A DNA stretch of 64,000 nt from CAZYQW01 sp964649825 (GCA_964649825.1 CAZYQW010000032.1:1-64000); one strand, 5' to 3'; shown: positions 25,096 to 34,791, numbered from the stretch's first letter. Made by a program: numbers and translations. The notes: generated by a model not told the origin, from the letters alone.

Positions 25096-27333
25096 ATGAT
25101 CGCGACACGGTGGACGTTTCACGCCCTGGCGGCGCTCTGCGTCGCAGCCCCGCCGGACGACGGACTCGAGCCGAAGCAGGATCCTCTCCCGTGGGAAGTG
25201 CGCGCCCATCGCGTCCTGCCGTGGCATCACGCGGCCGAGGTGCCGAACACCGAGACGCTCCTGATGAAGCTCGTCGCAGCGCAGCGGCTCGCCGCGTACT
25301 CGGAGGAGTGGACGGCCGAGGCCGTGGCCGCCGCGCCGTCGTTCGACGATTGCCTTGCCGAGGCGCGTCGCACGGGGCGGCTCCTCCTCTGGTACGTGCC
25401 GCACGTGCCCGGGCAGCACATGATCCTCCCGCACCTGCTCGACCGCTACGCGACGATCGGGCTCTTCTGCGACCCGGAGCTCGTGACCTTGATCACGCGC
25501 CGGTTCGTGGCCGTGAAGCTGCCGGCGGCGGGCGCGTGGGCGAAGCGGAACGGGATCGCCGCGCCCGACTTCCTCGAGCCGGGGCTGCTCGTGCTCGACG
25601 GCGAGGGACGGCCGCGGCTGCGCATGGATCGAATCAACACGTTCGACGCCGGCTACTTCCACCACGTGTTGCGCGAGCTGGCCGAGCATCACGGGGCGCG
25701 CAGCGACGGCCAGCGACGGGCCGAGACGGCGTGGGCGGAACGAAGCGATCGCGCGAACGGGATGGCGCTCGCGCGCGAATCGCTGAACGACGGCGCGCAC
25801 GCGGCGGCGCGAGCCGCGCTCGAGGGGCTCGGCGACGCGGCCGGCGCCGAAGGCGAGTACCTCCACGCGATCCTCGCGCGCCGCGAGCACGACGTCGGCC
25901 GCGCCCTCGCGCATCTCGACCGCGCGCTGGCCCTCGACCCCGATGCCGGGTTGCGCTTCGACGTCCTCGTCGAGCGCGCGCTCCTCCATCTCCGCACCGG
26001 CGGGATCGACCGGGCCGCCAAGACGCTCGACGCGCTGGCGACCCTCGAGCCCGCCGGCGCCCGCGCGGCCGAGGCCGGATTCCTGCGCGCCGCGGCCCGG
26101 TACGCGTCGAAGGACGAGGACGCGGCGGTGGCGGCGTGGCGCGCGACGGCGGAGCGGTTCCCCGACGCGGCGTTCGGCGTGACGTCGGCTGCGTACGCGA
26201 AGCGCGGCAGCGACGAGGAGCTCGGCGAAGGCCCGCTGACGCGCAGCATGGCCGACGTACGTTGGCTCGCGAAGGACGCGTACGCGCTCGGTCCGGATAC
26301 GCAGTGGCGGCGGACGCGCGACGACGCCGACGACGTCGTGCGTCGCGGCATGGAGTTCCTGCTGCTCGCGCAGCGCTCGAACGGCTCCTGGCGCGGCCCG
26401 CGCTGGGGCGGCGGGCCCGAAGAGGCGGCCGACTCCGCCGCAACGGAGGCGAAAACGCGCAACGAGAACCTGCAGATCGCGATCTCGGCCGTGGCCTGCG
26501 CGGCGCTCCACGCGTGGCGCGAGCGGATGCCGGACGCGGTCGACGCGGCGCTCGCGCGCGGCGAGGAGTTCCTGCTGCAGGACGACACGATCGAGCGCGG
26601 GGCGGCGGTGGCGTGGGTGTACGCCGACGTGTTCCGCGTGTGGCACTTCGCGCGGCGGCTCGCGACGCTCGGGCCCGAACGCCGCGCCGAGGCGATGGAC
26701 GCGATCGCGCGGTGGGTCGATCAGCTCGTGGCGCAGCAGGATGAGACCGGCGGCGCGTTCCAGCACTTCGTCTACCGCTCGACCTTCGTCACGGCGGCGG
26801 TGACGTGGTGCCTCGCCGACGCGCGCGAGCTCGGCGTCGACGTCCCCGAGCGCGTCTTTCCGCGCGCGGCCGCGCTGCTCGAGTCGTGCCGCGGCGGCGA
26901 CGCCGGGCTCTACGGCTACCTCACCGATGATCCGGCGGTGACGCGCTCGTTCGTGGGAGCCGCGTCGCGCCAGCCGCTGTGCGAATGGACGCTGTTCCGC
27001 TGCGGAGAGCGGACGCCGGCGCACCTCGACGCCGCGGTCGACCTCTACTTGGAGCACTACCACGCGGGGACGGAGACGGCGCGCAAGGCGAACTTCCACG
27101 TTCCGTCGCTCGACCACCACGCGGGCTACTACTTCTTCCACAACTTCTATCCGACCTGCCGCGCCGCGAAGGACGGCGCGGACGGCGTCGCCGATCGCGC
27201 CGGCGAGCTGCTCGATCGGCTCTGCGAGCTGCCGGAGATCGACGGAACGTTCATCGACTCGGGGTTCAGCTACGGGAAGAGCTACGGCACCGCGATGGCG
27301 CTCCTGTCGATGAAGGAGCTGATGACGCCATGA
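25096..27333 (+). CDS. Secreted thioredoxin-like + TPR + terpene-cyclase-like toroid protein
   Basis: About 745 residues. The inner ATG (MIATRW) is chosen for the AGGAG eight bases upstream and the signal peptide it opens; a longer frame from 25033 starts inside a repeat element. Residues about 70-200 look thioredoxin-like without a CxxC (LLLWYVPHVPGQHM, FLEPGLLVLDGEGRP). Residues about 210-390 are TPR-like helices (HLDRALALDPDAGL). Residues about 420-745 form an alpha-alpha toroid with repeats such as GMEFLLLAQRSNGSWRGPRWG, resembling prenyl/squalene-cyclase-like bundles; no DxDD catalytic motif is visible. It overlaps the next gene as ATGA. Function is unknown and probably extracytoplasmic. 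Confidence 0.65.
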   Translation: MIATRWTFHALAALCVAAPPDDGLEPKQDPLPWEVRAHRVLPWHHAAEVPNTETLLMKLVAAQRLAAYSEEWTAEAVAAAPSFDDCLAEARRTGRLLLWYVPHVPGQHMILPHLLDRYATIGLFCDPELVTLITRRFVAVKLPAAGAWAKRNGIAAPDFLEPGLLVLDGEGRPRLRMDRINTFDAGYFHHVLRELAEHHGARSDGQRRAETAWAERSDRANGMALARESLNDGAHAAARAALEGLGDAAGAEGEYLHAILARREHDVGRALAHLDRALALDPDAGLRFDVLVERALLHLRTGGIDRAAKTLDALATLEPAGARAAEAGFLRAAARYASKDEDAAVAAWRATAERFPDAAFGVTSAAYAKRGSDEELGEGPLTRSMADVRWLAKDAYALGPDTQWRRTRDDADDVVRRGMEFLLLAQRSNGSWRGPRWGGGPEEAADSAATEAKTRNENLQIAISAVACAALHAWRERMPDAVDAALARGEEFLLQDDTIERGAAVAWVYADVFRVWHFARRLATLGPERRAEAMDAIARWVDQLVAQQDETGGAFQHFVYRSTFVTAAVTWCLADARELGVDVPERVFPRAAALLESCRGGDAGLYGYLTDDPAVTRSFVGAASRQPLCEWTLFRCGERTPAHLDAAVDLYLEHYHAGTETARKANFHVPSLDHHAGYYFFHNFYPTCRAAKDGADGVADRAGELLDRLCELPEIDGTFIDSGFSYGKSYGTAMALLSMKELMTP

Positions 27334-27962
27334 GCGCGCGGCCCGTCGCGGTGATCGACCACCTCGTCTACGGCGTGCCCGACCTCGACGAGGGGATCCG
27401 CGTGCTCGCGGACCGGGTCGGCGTCACCGCGATGCGCGGCGGACGGCACGTGGGGTTCGGGACCCACAACGCGCTCATCGACCTGGGCGGGCGACGCTAC
27501 TTGGAGCTGTTGGCGCTCGACCCGACCCAGACCGAACGCGCCGGGTTCGCGATCCTCCTGGAGACGCTGACGATGCCGGCGATCGTTGGCTGGTGCGCGA
27601 GCACCGATGACCTGGACGCGACGAACGGCGTCCTCGAGTCGCTGGGCATCGCGGCGACGACGATGCACGTCGGGCGCACGCGACCCGACGGCGTCGAGTT
27701 CCGCGGGCGCATCCTCTTCCCCGACTTGTCCGAGCACGGCGGGCTCGTTCCGTTCTTCATCGAGCGGCGGCGCGGAGATCACCCGAGCGTCAGCGCTCCG
27801 ACCGGCGCGAGCCTGGTCGCGCTTCGGCTTCGATCCCCCGACGCCGCGCGGCTGTCCGATGCGCTGGGCGCGCTCAACGTCGAAGGCGCCGTGGTCGAGC
27901 TCGACTCTGCCCCGGCGATCCGCGCGGAGCTCGGAACGCGCCGCGGCGTCGTCACGCTCTGA
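27330..27962 (+). CDS. Glyoxalase-like/VOC-superfamily domain protein
   Basis: About 210 residues, ATGA-coupled to the toroid protein gene. It opens VIDHLVYGVPDLDEGI, the first beta-alpha-beta unit of a glyoxalase_3-like VOC domain with a possible metal-ligand His near residue 11, then GGRHVGFGTHNALIDLG, YLELLAL and, in the second half, FPDLSEHGGLVPFFIE. Members of this subgroup often lack an assigned reaction. The closely coupled secreted partner gives no substrate clue. Cytoplasmic, with no signal peptide. Confidence 0.75.
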   Translation: MSARPVAVIDHLVYGVPDLDEGIRVLADRVGVTAMRGGRHVGFGTHNALIDLGGRRYLELLALDPTQTERAGFAILLETLTMPAIVGWCASTDDLDATNGVLESLGIAATTMHVGRTRPDGVEFRGRILFPDLSEHGGLVPFFIERRRGDHPSVSAPTGASLVALRLRSPDAARLSDALGALNVEGAVVELDSAPAIRAELGTRRGVVTL

Positions 27963-27982
27963 GGCGATGCGCGCGGAACGCG

Positions 27983-28459
27983 TCACCGACCGGACGCGTC
28001 GAACCCCTCGATCGTGCCTTCGCCCGACGGAGAGAGACGCACGGTGGCGACGCCGTCCGTGACGCCGTACGGGATCGACTCCACGTCGCAGTCGAGCCAG
28101 ATCCACTCGTCGTCCAGTGCCATCACGCGACCGGCGACGAACGGGACGTCCGAGCTCGGATGCCGGCGTGACCAGCCCGCCGCCCGATGGATCCCTCCTT
28201 CGTCCGCGGCGAGCGTGACGTAGATCCGCGTCCCGGTCGTCGGCAGCGCGCCCGAGGAGTCGATCGCGGCCCCCGTCGCCACCCGCGCGACCTCGAGTCG
28301 AGGCATGCCGTACCAGGGGTCCTCCTCGAGCGTCGAGACCACGACGCGGAGCAGGACGCGCGGCGCGGAGCGGAGGCGCGCCTCCTCGCGGGCGATCAAG
28401 AACCCGAGCAGCAGCACCTGCGGGAGGAGCGCCAGCCAGAAGGCGACGCGCCGGCTCAT
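27983..28459 (-). CDS. GDYXXLXY-type membrane-associated protein
   Basis: About 158 residues with one N-terminal membrane segment (residues 5-22) and a beta-rich outer domain (LLRVVVSTLEEDPWYGMPRLEV, YVTLAADEGGIHRA, SIPYGV). The domain normally has a GDYxxLxY signature; here the corresponding stretch is weak. These proteins are regularly encoded with DUF2157/DUF4401 membrane proteins, and here the start overlaps the DUF2157 gene stop as ATGA. Function is unknown, presumably partner of the upstream membrane protein. Confidence 0.6.
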   Translation of the reverse strand: MSRRVAFWLALLPQVLLLGFLIAREEARLRSAPRVLLRVVVSTLEEDPWYGMPRLEVARVATGAAIDSSGALPTTGTRIYVTLAADEGGIHRAAGWSRRHPSSDVPFVAGRVMALDDEWIWLDCDVESIPYGVTDGVATVRLSPSGEGTIEGFDASGR

Positions 28460-29637
28460 CGCACGTCCTCGCGCATCCGGGCCATCAGCGCGCGCCGCCG
28501 CCGCTCGAGGAAGAGGCCGACGCCGATCAGCAGCACGCCGGCACCGATGAAGACGAGGAACGCGTCGTCGAGCCGGTCGGCGAGGTACTCGAAGTAGCGC
28601 GTCATCACCGCCACGAGGAAGCCGAAGATGCCGTAGTTGACGTAGAGCGGCACGCCCAGCTCGATGCCGCGCCGGATGATCCAGAGCAGCGTCGCGAAAA
28701 GGAGAGCGTTCGCGACGAACACGATCGACGCCGGCGCGACCCGCAGAAGCACGGCGAACAGGGCGGCGGCGGCGAGGACCGCGAGGGGATCGAAGACCTC
28801 GGCGCGAAGGTCCGGTCGGCGCGCCGATCGAAGGAGCATCAAGAACGCGATGCCCCCGAGGATCGCGGCGGGGACGAACGCGGCGAGCGCGACGAGCGGC
28901 CCGTCGCGGTCGTAGGTGAGGCCGCGGAACGAGAGCCCGTAGAGCGCGCCCAGCACCGCCGGTGCCGCGAACTGGCGGAACACCAGCTCGAGCGGCTCGA
29001 AGCGCGTGCCGCGAACGACGCCGACCCACGCGCGGAAGAACGCTCCGCCGGTCAGACCCAGCAGGCAGAACGCCGCGGCGATCGTCACGTTGGTGCCGTG
29101 CCCGCGCTGATCGAGCCACTGTCCGGCCTGCCAGAGCGACCACGTCGCGAACAGGCCGATCACGATCGCGAGGATCACGCGCGACCGGGACAACAGGACG
29201 AACGGCACGTTGAGCGCCCACCAGAAGAGCATCGCGTGCGGTTCGTTGGAACGGATGCCGTACACGTCGGCGATCAGGAAGATCGCGGGTCCGAACGCCA
29301 GCACGCCGGCCGTGGTCAACGCGCGTCCCGTGCGCGGATAGCGACCCGGCCCCACCGCGAAGCGTTCGCCGAGGACGTGAAGGAACGGCACCGCGAGGAC
29401 GACGCCGGCGAGGCGCGCGCCGCGCGGGATCTGGTTCCAGTGCGACGCGACGAAGAACAACAGGCCCACCGCGACGAGGATCCCGCCGAGCATCGAGACG
29501 ACGCCGATCAGGCTCAGCGAACGCCGCGACTCGGACAGCTCGGCGAGCTTCTCCTCGACTCGCCGGCGCTGCGCGACGTCGAGCGTCCCTTCCTGCTCGA
29601 GCTCGAAGAGAGCCCGGGAGAGCACGGATCGTTTCAT
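28456..29637 (-). CDS. DUF2157-family polytopic membrane protein
   Basis: About 393 residues. The cytoplasmic N-terminal helix region (ALFELEQEGTLDVAQRRRVEEKLAEL) is typical of DUF2157 proteins, followed by about ten to twelve membrane helices containing FFVASHWNQIPRGARLAGV, the family's most conserved segment, and ending in a basic tail. It is co-transcribed with the GDYXXLXY-type gene. No transport substrate or enzymatic role is established for the family. Confidence 0.8.
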   Translation of the reverse strand: MKRSVLSRALFELEQEGTLDVAQRRRVEEKLAELSESRRSLSLIGVVSMLGGILVAVGLLFFVASHWNQIPRGARLAGVVLAVPFLHVLGERFAVGPGRYPRTGRALTTAGVLAFGPAIFLIADVYGIRSNEPHAMLFWWALNVPFVLLSRSRVILAIVIGLFATWSLWQAGQWLDQRGHGTNVTIAAAFCLLGLTGGAFFRAWVGVVRGTRFEPLELVFRQFAAPAVLGALYGLSFRGLTYDRDGPLVALAAFVPAAILGGIAFLMLLRSARRPDLRAEVFDPLAVLAAAALFAVLLRVAPASIVFVANALLFATLLWIIRRGIELGVPLYVNYGIFGFLVAVMTRYFEYLADRLDDAFLVFIGAGVLLIGVGLFLERRRRALMARMREDVR

Positions 29638-29827
29638 GGGCCGTGGTTCTACCACAGCCGTTGCCCGGTTGACGATCCGACTCTCTCGGGCACGACGGCG
29701 TGCCGACTCGAGCCGCGTCGTCGTTCGGCTGGAGATTCGCCGTCCGGGTTCCAGCTCTCATGGAACCCACGTCGTTCGTGTCGTGGGTCGACGAAGAGGC
29801 GTCGAGGAATCGCGGATTTCCGCGACG

Positions 29828-30010
29828 TCAGTCCTCGTCTTTCTCCCGCTCCCGATCCCGGTCTCGCTCGCCGCCGCGGGCCGTCGCGGCGCGACGGAGG
29901 ATGAACTCGATCTGCGCGTTCACGCTTCGGAGCTCATCATCCGCCCAGCGCCGGAGCTCGTCGAAGAGCTTCTGGTCGATCCGGAGCAGAAACGACTTCC
30001 TCTTCGCCAT
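29828..30010 (-). CDS. Arc-like ribbon-helix-helix protein
   Basis: 60 residues: KSFLLRIDQKLFDELRRWADDELRSVNAQIEFILRRA fits an Arc/MetJ ribbon-helix-helix DNA-binding fold (a beta strand then two helices), followed by an Arg/Asp/Glu-rich tail (RDRDREREKDED). It lies six bases downstream of the SPFH gene, a pairing seen in many bacteria. It is likely a small DNA-binding regulator of its own operon. The perfect palindrome upstream of the SPFH gene is a candidate operator. Confidence 0.75.
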   Translation of the reverse strand: MAKRKSFLLRIDQKLFDELRRWADDELRSVNAQIEFILRRAATARGGERDRDREREKDED

Positions 30011-30016
30011 CAGCCG

Positions 30017-30880
30017 TCAGGTGTAGAGCGAACCGACGTTCAAGACCGGCGCCGTTCGCTCGCTGCAGAGGACGGTCAGCAGATTCGACACCATTGCGGC
30101 GCGCCGTTCGTCGTCGAGCTCGACCATCTGGCGCGACCCCAGTTCCGCGAGCGCCATCTCGACCATTCCGACGGCTCCCTCCACGATCTTCTGTCGCGCC
30201 GCCACCACCGCCGACGCCTGCTGGCGTTGGAGCATCGCCTGCGCGATCTCCGGCGCGTACGCCAGGTGGGCGATCCGCGCCTCGAGCACGTGGATGCCGG
30301 CGCGGCTGAACCGTTCCTCGAGCTCGGTCCGCAGGTGCTCGTTCACCGCCTCCGTGTCGCCGCGCAGCGTGGTCGCCTCGTCGTCGCCGTCGTAGTGGTA
30401 CGACGACGTGAGCTTGCGGACCGCGGACTCGCTCTGGGTCGTGACGTATTCGAGGTAGTCGTCCACGTCGAACTTCGCGGCGTAGGTGTCCTTCACCTGC
30501 CACACCACGACGGCGGCGATCTCGATCGGGTTTCCCCCGTTGTCGTTCACCTTCAGCTTCTCGCCGTTCAACGTGTGGGCACGCAGCGAGACCGTGTGCT
30601 TGATGGTGAACGGGTTGACCCAGAAGAAGCCGTTCGCCTTCACCGTGCCGGTGTAGCGGCCGAACAACACGAGCACGCGCGACGTGTTCGGGTTCACCAC
30701 GAAGAAGCCGCAGAGCAGGATGATGAAGAGCAAGATCCCGAGCAACCCACCGACGATCATCTGCCAGGTCTGGTTCCTGACTCCGTCCACGAGCGTCCAG
30801 ATGCTCGCGCCGAGCTCGGCGAAGACCACGAGCAGCATGAAGAACCCTGAGACCCGTCGAACGACGTTTTCCTGTGACAT
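30017..30880 (-). CDS. SPFH/band 7 (stomatin-prohibitin-flotillin) membrane protein
   Basis: About 287 residues. Two adjacent membrane segments (about 12-30 and 40-62) precede the SPFH domain, which starts [22 protein letters not shown] and contains [16 protein letters not shown], RDxxxD-like DDYLEYV and [21 protein letters not shown], the typical SPFH end. The helical tail ([16 protein letters not shown]) is the oligomerisation coil. These proteins scaffold membrane microdomains. The operon continues into the Arc-like gene. Confidence 0.9.
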   Translation of the reverse strand: MSQENVVRRVSGFFMLLVVFAELGASIWTLVDGVRNQTWQMIVGGLLGILLFIILLCGFFVVNPNTSRVLVLFGRYTGTVKANGFFWVNPFTIKHTVSLRAHTLNGEKLKVNDNGGNPIEIAAVVVWQVKDTYAAKFDVDDYLEYVTTQSESAVRKLTSSYHYDGDDEATTLRGDTEAVNEHLRTELEERFSRAGIHVLEARIAHLAYAPEIAQAMLQRQQASAVVAARQKIVEGAVGMVEMALAELGSRQMVELDDERRAAMVSNLLTVLCSERTAPVLNVGSLYT

Positions 30881-30935
30881 CGCTACTTGTCCTCCTCGAT
30901 CCGGGGACCCGTGAACTCGGACCCGGGGCTTTCAA

Positions 30936-30947
30936 AGTGATATCACT
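30936..30947. promoter_or_regulatory. Candidate operator upstream of the SPFH/Arc operon
   Basis: AGTGATATCACT is a perfect 12-base palindrome, 56 bases before the SPFH start and 140 bases before the 2-oxoglutarate dehydrogenase start, in the shared divergent promoter region. It is AT-richer than its surroundings. A ribbon-helix-helix dimer encoded by the downstream Arc-like gene is a plausible ligand; this is inference. Confidence 0.4.
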
Positions 30948-31086
30948 CTGATACGTGGCCGGCAAGAGGCCATTCACGCTGGTGTCGAACGTTTTTTGCA
31001 CGGCTCGGCGCACATCGCGGCTCGAGCATGTCGGCGTGGCGAACGAGGGCTATCCTGTCCGAATCGATCAGAAGGACCGAGGACCG

Positions 31087-34000
31087 ATGAGCCCGAGCCA
31101 AACGACGACGATCGACTTCGAGCGGGAGTTCGGCGTGAACGCCGCTTACGTCGAGACGCTCTACGAGCGCTGGCGGCAGGACCCGACGCGGGTCGAGCCC
31201 GAATGGCGGTCCTGGTTCGAACGATTGGCGAACGGATCGTCGAACGACGCGGCGGCGGCGGGCGCCACGGTTGCCCCGGTTGCCCCGGCGCAAGCCGCGC
31301 CCGACCGGACGGACTCGGCGCCGCCGCCGGCCGCGCCCGCGAAGCCGATCGCGCCCGCGATGGACGCCACGCGCGAGCGGCTGAAGGGGATCGCGAGGAA
31401 GATCGCCGAGAACATGATCGACAGCCTGACGGTGCCGACCGCCACTTCGGTGCGGACGGTGCCGGTGAAGGTGCTGACCGAGAACCGGAGCATCCTGAAC
31501 AACCACATGAAGGTGCGCGCGCTCGGCAAGGCGTCGTTCACCCATCTCATCGCGTTCGCGCTGGTCCGAGCCCTGAAGGCCCAGCCTCAGATGCAGGCGT
31601 TCTATGACGATGGGGACGATGGGGACGATGGGGACAAGGGAGCCGAGGGGCCCGAGCGGAAGGACGGCGGCGGACCGTTCAAGGTGACGCCGGCCCACGT
31701 GAATCTCGGGCTCGCGATCGACGTCGAGACAAGCTCGGGACGGACGCTCCTCGTGCCGAACGTCAAGCGCGCCGAGACGCTCGGGTTCACGGAGTTCCGC
31801 GAGGCATACGAGGATCTCGTGCGCAGAGGCCGGGAGGGCAAGCTCGCGGCCTCGGACTTCGCGGGCACGACCGTCACGCTCACCAACCCCGGCGGGCTCG
31901 GCACGCACATGAGCGTGCCGCGGTTGATGCGCGGCCAGGGCCTGATCATCGGCACCGGCTCGATCGGACTGCCGACGCACGCGGCCGCGATGTCGCTGGC
32001 CACGCTCGGCGACCTCGCGATCGGGCCGGAGCTGACGATCACGAGCACCTACGATCACCGCGTCATCCAGGGCGCCGAGTCCGGGATCCTGCTGAAGCGC
32101 ATCGATGACCTGCTCTGCGGCGAAGACGAGTTCTACGACGAGATCTTCCGTGCGATGCGCGTGCCGTGGCAACCGGTCCGCGCGGCCGTCGACACGCGTC
32201 CTGCACACGGGCGCGCGAGCGAAGAAGATCACGTCGCGAAGCAGGCGCGCGTCAACAAACTGATCAACGCGTACCGCAGCCGCGGCTGTCGGATCGCCGA
32301 TCTCGATCCTCTCGAATACACGCCCGACCACCTGCCGTCGCTCGACCCGAGCGACTACGGCTTCACCATCTGGGACCTCGATCGCGAGTTCGTCTGCGAC
32401 GGGCTCGTCGGCAAGACGTCGATGCCGCTGCGCGACATCCTCTCGGTGCTGGCGAACACGTACTGCCGTCGCTGGACGATCGAGTACATGCACATCACGA
32501 ACCGCGAACGGAAGCACTGGATCCGCGATCGCGTCGAGCTGAAGCGCGACGACGAGGTGTTCGGCCTCGACGACCGGGAACGCATCCTGAAGCTGCTCTA
32601 CCGCGCCGAGAACTTCGAGCGCTTCCTCCACACGCGCTACGTCGGCAACAAGCGCTTCTCGCTGGAGGGAGCGGACACGCTGATCCCGGCTCTGGCCGAG
32701 CTGATCGATCGCGCCGTTGGCGCGGGCGTCGAGAAGGTCGTGATCGGGATGGCGCATCGCGGTCGGCTGAACGTCCTCGCCAACATCTTGAACAAGTCGT
32801 ACGACCGCATCTTCCGCGAGTTCGAGGGCGTGCTGCTGCCCATCTCGACGGAGGGTTCCGGGGACGTGAAGTACCACCTCGGTCAGACCGGGGTCTTCAC
32901 CACGCGCGGGGGCAAGCAGATCGACGTGATCCTCTCGGCGAACCCGAGCCACCTCGAGGCGGTCGATCCCGTCGTTTGCGGCATGACGCGCGGCTACCAG
33001 GACGCGCTCGGCGACGCCGACCGCACGCGAGTGCTCTCCGTCCTCATCCATGGCGACGCGGCGTTCGCCGGCCAGGGCGTGGTGGCGGAGACGCTGAACA
33101 TGTCGAACCTGCCCGCGAACTTCTGCGGCGGCACGATCCACCTCGTCGTCAACAACCAGATCGGCTTCACGGCCGGGCCGCGCGACCTCCGTTCGACCTA
33201 CTATTGCACCGACCTCGCGAAAGGGATCGAGGCGCCGATTCTTCACGCCAACGGCGACTACCCCGAGGCGGTGCTGAAGTCGGTGCACGTCGCGGTCGAC
33301 TATCAGCGCGAGTTCCAGCGCGACGTGGTCATCGACATGGTCTGCTATCGGCGTTGGGGTCACAACGAGGGCGATGAGCCCGCGTACACGCAGCCCGTGC
33401 TCTACCGCCGCATCCAGAACCACCCGACCGTAACCGAGAACTACGTGCGCCTCCTCATCCGTCGCGGACAGCTCTCGCGCGAGCAGGCCGAGGAGATCGG
33501 CCAGCGCTTCAACGACGAGCTGAAGGACGCGCTCGATCGCTCCCGCGAGCCCGAGGAGAAGCAGAAGGAGCTTCCGCTCGAGGAGATCCTCGACGTCACC
33601 GACGACGACCCGCGCGATTACGCCGTCGAGCCGTCGCCCGAGACCGGCGTGGACGCTGAGCGGCTCATCGCGATCGTCGACGAGTGCAACACGATGCCCA
33701 AGGATCACACGGTGCACCCGAACCTGCTGCGTCAACTCCGCCGCCGCGAGCGGATGGTCCGCGGGGAGCAGGATCTCGATTGGGGCACGGCCGAGGCGAT
33801 CGCGTTCGGCACGCTGCTGCAGGACGGCGTACCGATCCGCCTCAATGGACAGGACTCGGGCCGCGGCACGTTCAGCCAGCGCCATTCCGTCATCCGCGAC
33901 CAGGCAAGCGGGGCCGACTACGTCCCGCTCGCCGACTTGAAGGACGCGAAGGCGACCTTCGAGGTGCATGACTCGTTCCTCTCCGAGGAGGCGGCCCTCG

Positions 34001-34791
34001 CGTTCGAGTTCGGCTACTCGGTCACGCGGCCTCGCGTGCTGACGATCTGGGAGGCGCAGTTCGGCGACTTCGCCAACGGCGCGCAGATCCCGATCGATCA
34101 GTTCATCGTCTCGAGCGAGGCGAAGTGGCGGCAGCTCTCGGGCGTCGTGCTGCTCTTGCCGCACGGCTACGATGGTCAGGGGCCCGAGCACTCGAGCGGG
34201 CGGATCGAGCGCTTCCTGACCCAGTGCGCCGACGGCAACATGAGCGTCTGCAACTGCTCGACGGCCGCGCAATACTTCCACCTGCTGCGCCGCCAAGGGG
34301 TCGCCGATCCGAAGCGGCCCCTCGTCGTCTTCACACCGAAGAGCCTGCTGCGCGACCCGAGGGCCGCAAGCCCGATCCACGAGCTGACCGAGGGTCGCTT
34401 CCGGGAGTTGATCGCCGACGCCGCGGCCGATCCAGCGACCACCAAGCGCCTGCTCCTCTGCTCCGGCAAGCTCTACCACGAGCTCGCCCAGCATCGCGAG
34501 GAGCACGGCCACGACGACGTGGCGATCGCGCGGCTCGAGCAGCTCTATCCCTTCCCGCGCGATCAAGTCCGAGCGGAGATCGAACGGCTGTCGCCCGACC
34601 GAGTCGTCTGGTGCCAGGAGGAGCCGAAGAACATGGGCCCGTTCTCGTTCGTCCTCCAGCGCGGTCTGGACATGGGCGTCGACGTCGCATACGCCGGACG
34701 CCCCGTATCGGCGAGCCCCGCGACGGGGTCGTACAAGCGGCACAACGCGGAGCAGGAATACCTCGTGAAGAAAGCGTTCGCGGAGACGTGA
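31087..34791 (+). CDS. kgd: Multifunctional 2-oxoglutarate dehydrogenase (E2-like catalytic domain fused to E1)
   Basis: About 1234 residues. The ATG has AGGACCG upstream; in-frame codons further upstream look non-coding. Residues about 8-40 (FGVNAAYVETLYERWRQDP) are the OGDH N-terminal segment that binds partner subunits. A Pro/Ala linker is followed by an acyltransferase (E2-like) catalytic domain (about 95-345) with TSTYDHRVIQGAESG, the catalytic His/Asp motif. No lipoyl domain is present. The ThDP-dependent E1 part (about 370-1230) has MAHRGRLNVL, HGDAAFAGQG...NNQIGFT and RGTFSQRH. This fused arrangement is best known from Actinobacteria (Kgd/OdhA) and catalyses 2-oxoglutarate decarboxylation within the TCA-cycle complex. 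An Asp-rich insert near residue 177 comes from a GATGGGGAC tandem repeat. Confidence 0.92.
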   Translation: MSPSQTTTIDFEREFGVNAAYVETLYERWRQDPTRVEPEWRSWFERLANGSSNDAAAAGATVAPVAPAQAAPDRTDSAPPPAAPAKPIAPAMDATRERLKGIARKIAENMIDSLTVPTATSVRTVPVKVLTENRSILNNHMKVRALGKASFTHLIAFALVRALKAQPQMQAFYDDGDDGDDGDKGAEGPERKDGGGPFKVTPAHVNLGLAIDVETSSGRTLLVPNVKRAETLGFTEFREAYEDLVRRGREGKLAASDFAGTTVTLTNPGGLGTHMSVPRLMRGQGLIIGTGSIGLPTHAAAMSLATLGDLAIGPELTITSTYDHRVIQGAESGILLKRIDDLLCGEDEFYDEIFRAMRVPWQPVRAAVDTRPAHGRASEEDHVAKQARVNKLINAYRSRGCRIADLDPLEYTPDHLPSLDPSDYGFTIWDLDREFVCDGLVGKTSMPLRDILSVLANTYCRRWTIEYMHITNRERKHWIRDRVELKRDDEVFGLDDRERILKLLYRAENFERFLHTRYVGNKRFSLEGADTLIPALAELIDRAVGAGVEKVVIGMAHRGRLNVLANILNKSYDRIFREFEGVLLPISTEGSGDVKYHLGQTGVFTTRGGKQIDVILSANPSHLEAVDPVVCGMTRGYQDALGDADRTRVLSVLIHGDAAFAGQGVVAETLNMSNLPANFCGGTIHLVVNNQIGFTAGPRDLRSTYYCTDLAKGIEAPILHANGDYPEAVLKSVHVAVDYQREFQRDVVIDMVCYRRWGHNEGDEPAYTQPVLYRRIQNHPTVTENYVRLLIRRGQLSREQAEEIGQRFNDELKDALDRSREPEEKQKELPLEEILDVTDDDPRDYAVEPSPETGVDAERLIAIVDECNTMPKDHTVHPNLLRQLRRRERMVRGEQDLDWGTAEAIAFGTLLQDGVPIRLNGQDSGRGTFSQRHSVIRDQASGADYVPLADLKDAKATFEVHDSFLSEEAALAFEFGYSVTRPRVLTIWEAQFGDFANGAQIPIDQFIVSSEAKWRQLSGVVLLLPHGYDGQGPEHSSGRIERFLTQCADGNMSVCNCSTAAQYFHLLRRQGVADPKRPLVVFTPKSLLRDPRAASPIHELTEGRFRELIADAAADPATTKRLLLCSGKLYHELAQHREEHGHDDVAIARLEQLYPFPRDQVRAEIERLSPDRVVWCQEEPKNMGPFSFVLQRGLDMGVDVAYAGRPVSASPATGSYKRHNAEQEYLVKKAFAET
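31609..31636 (+). repeat. Nine-base tandem repeat inside kgd
   Basis: GATGGGGAC is repeated three times in frame, coding DGDDGDDGD in a surface loop of the E2-like domain. Because the unit is nine bases, slippage adds or removes three residues without a frameshift. Confidence 0.8.

Noticed and set aside
30955..31086. Upstream in-frame extension of kgd
   Set aside because: It lacks the OGDH N-terminal pattern, crosses the divergent promoter and palindrome, and the ATG at 31087 has a proper ribosome site.
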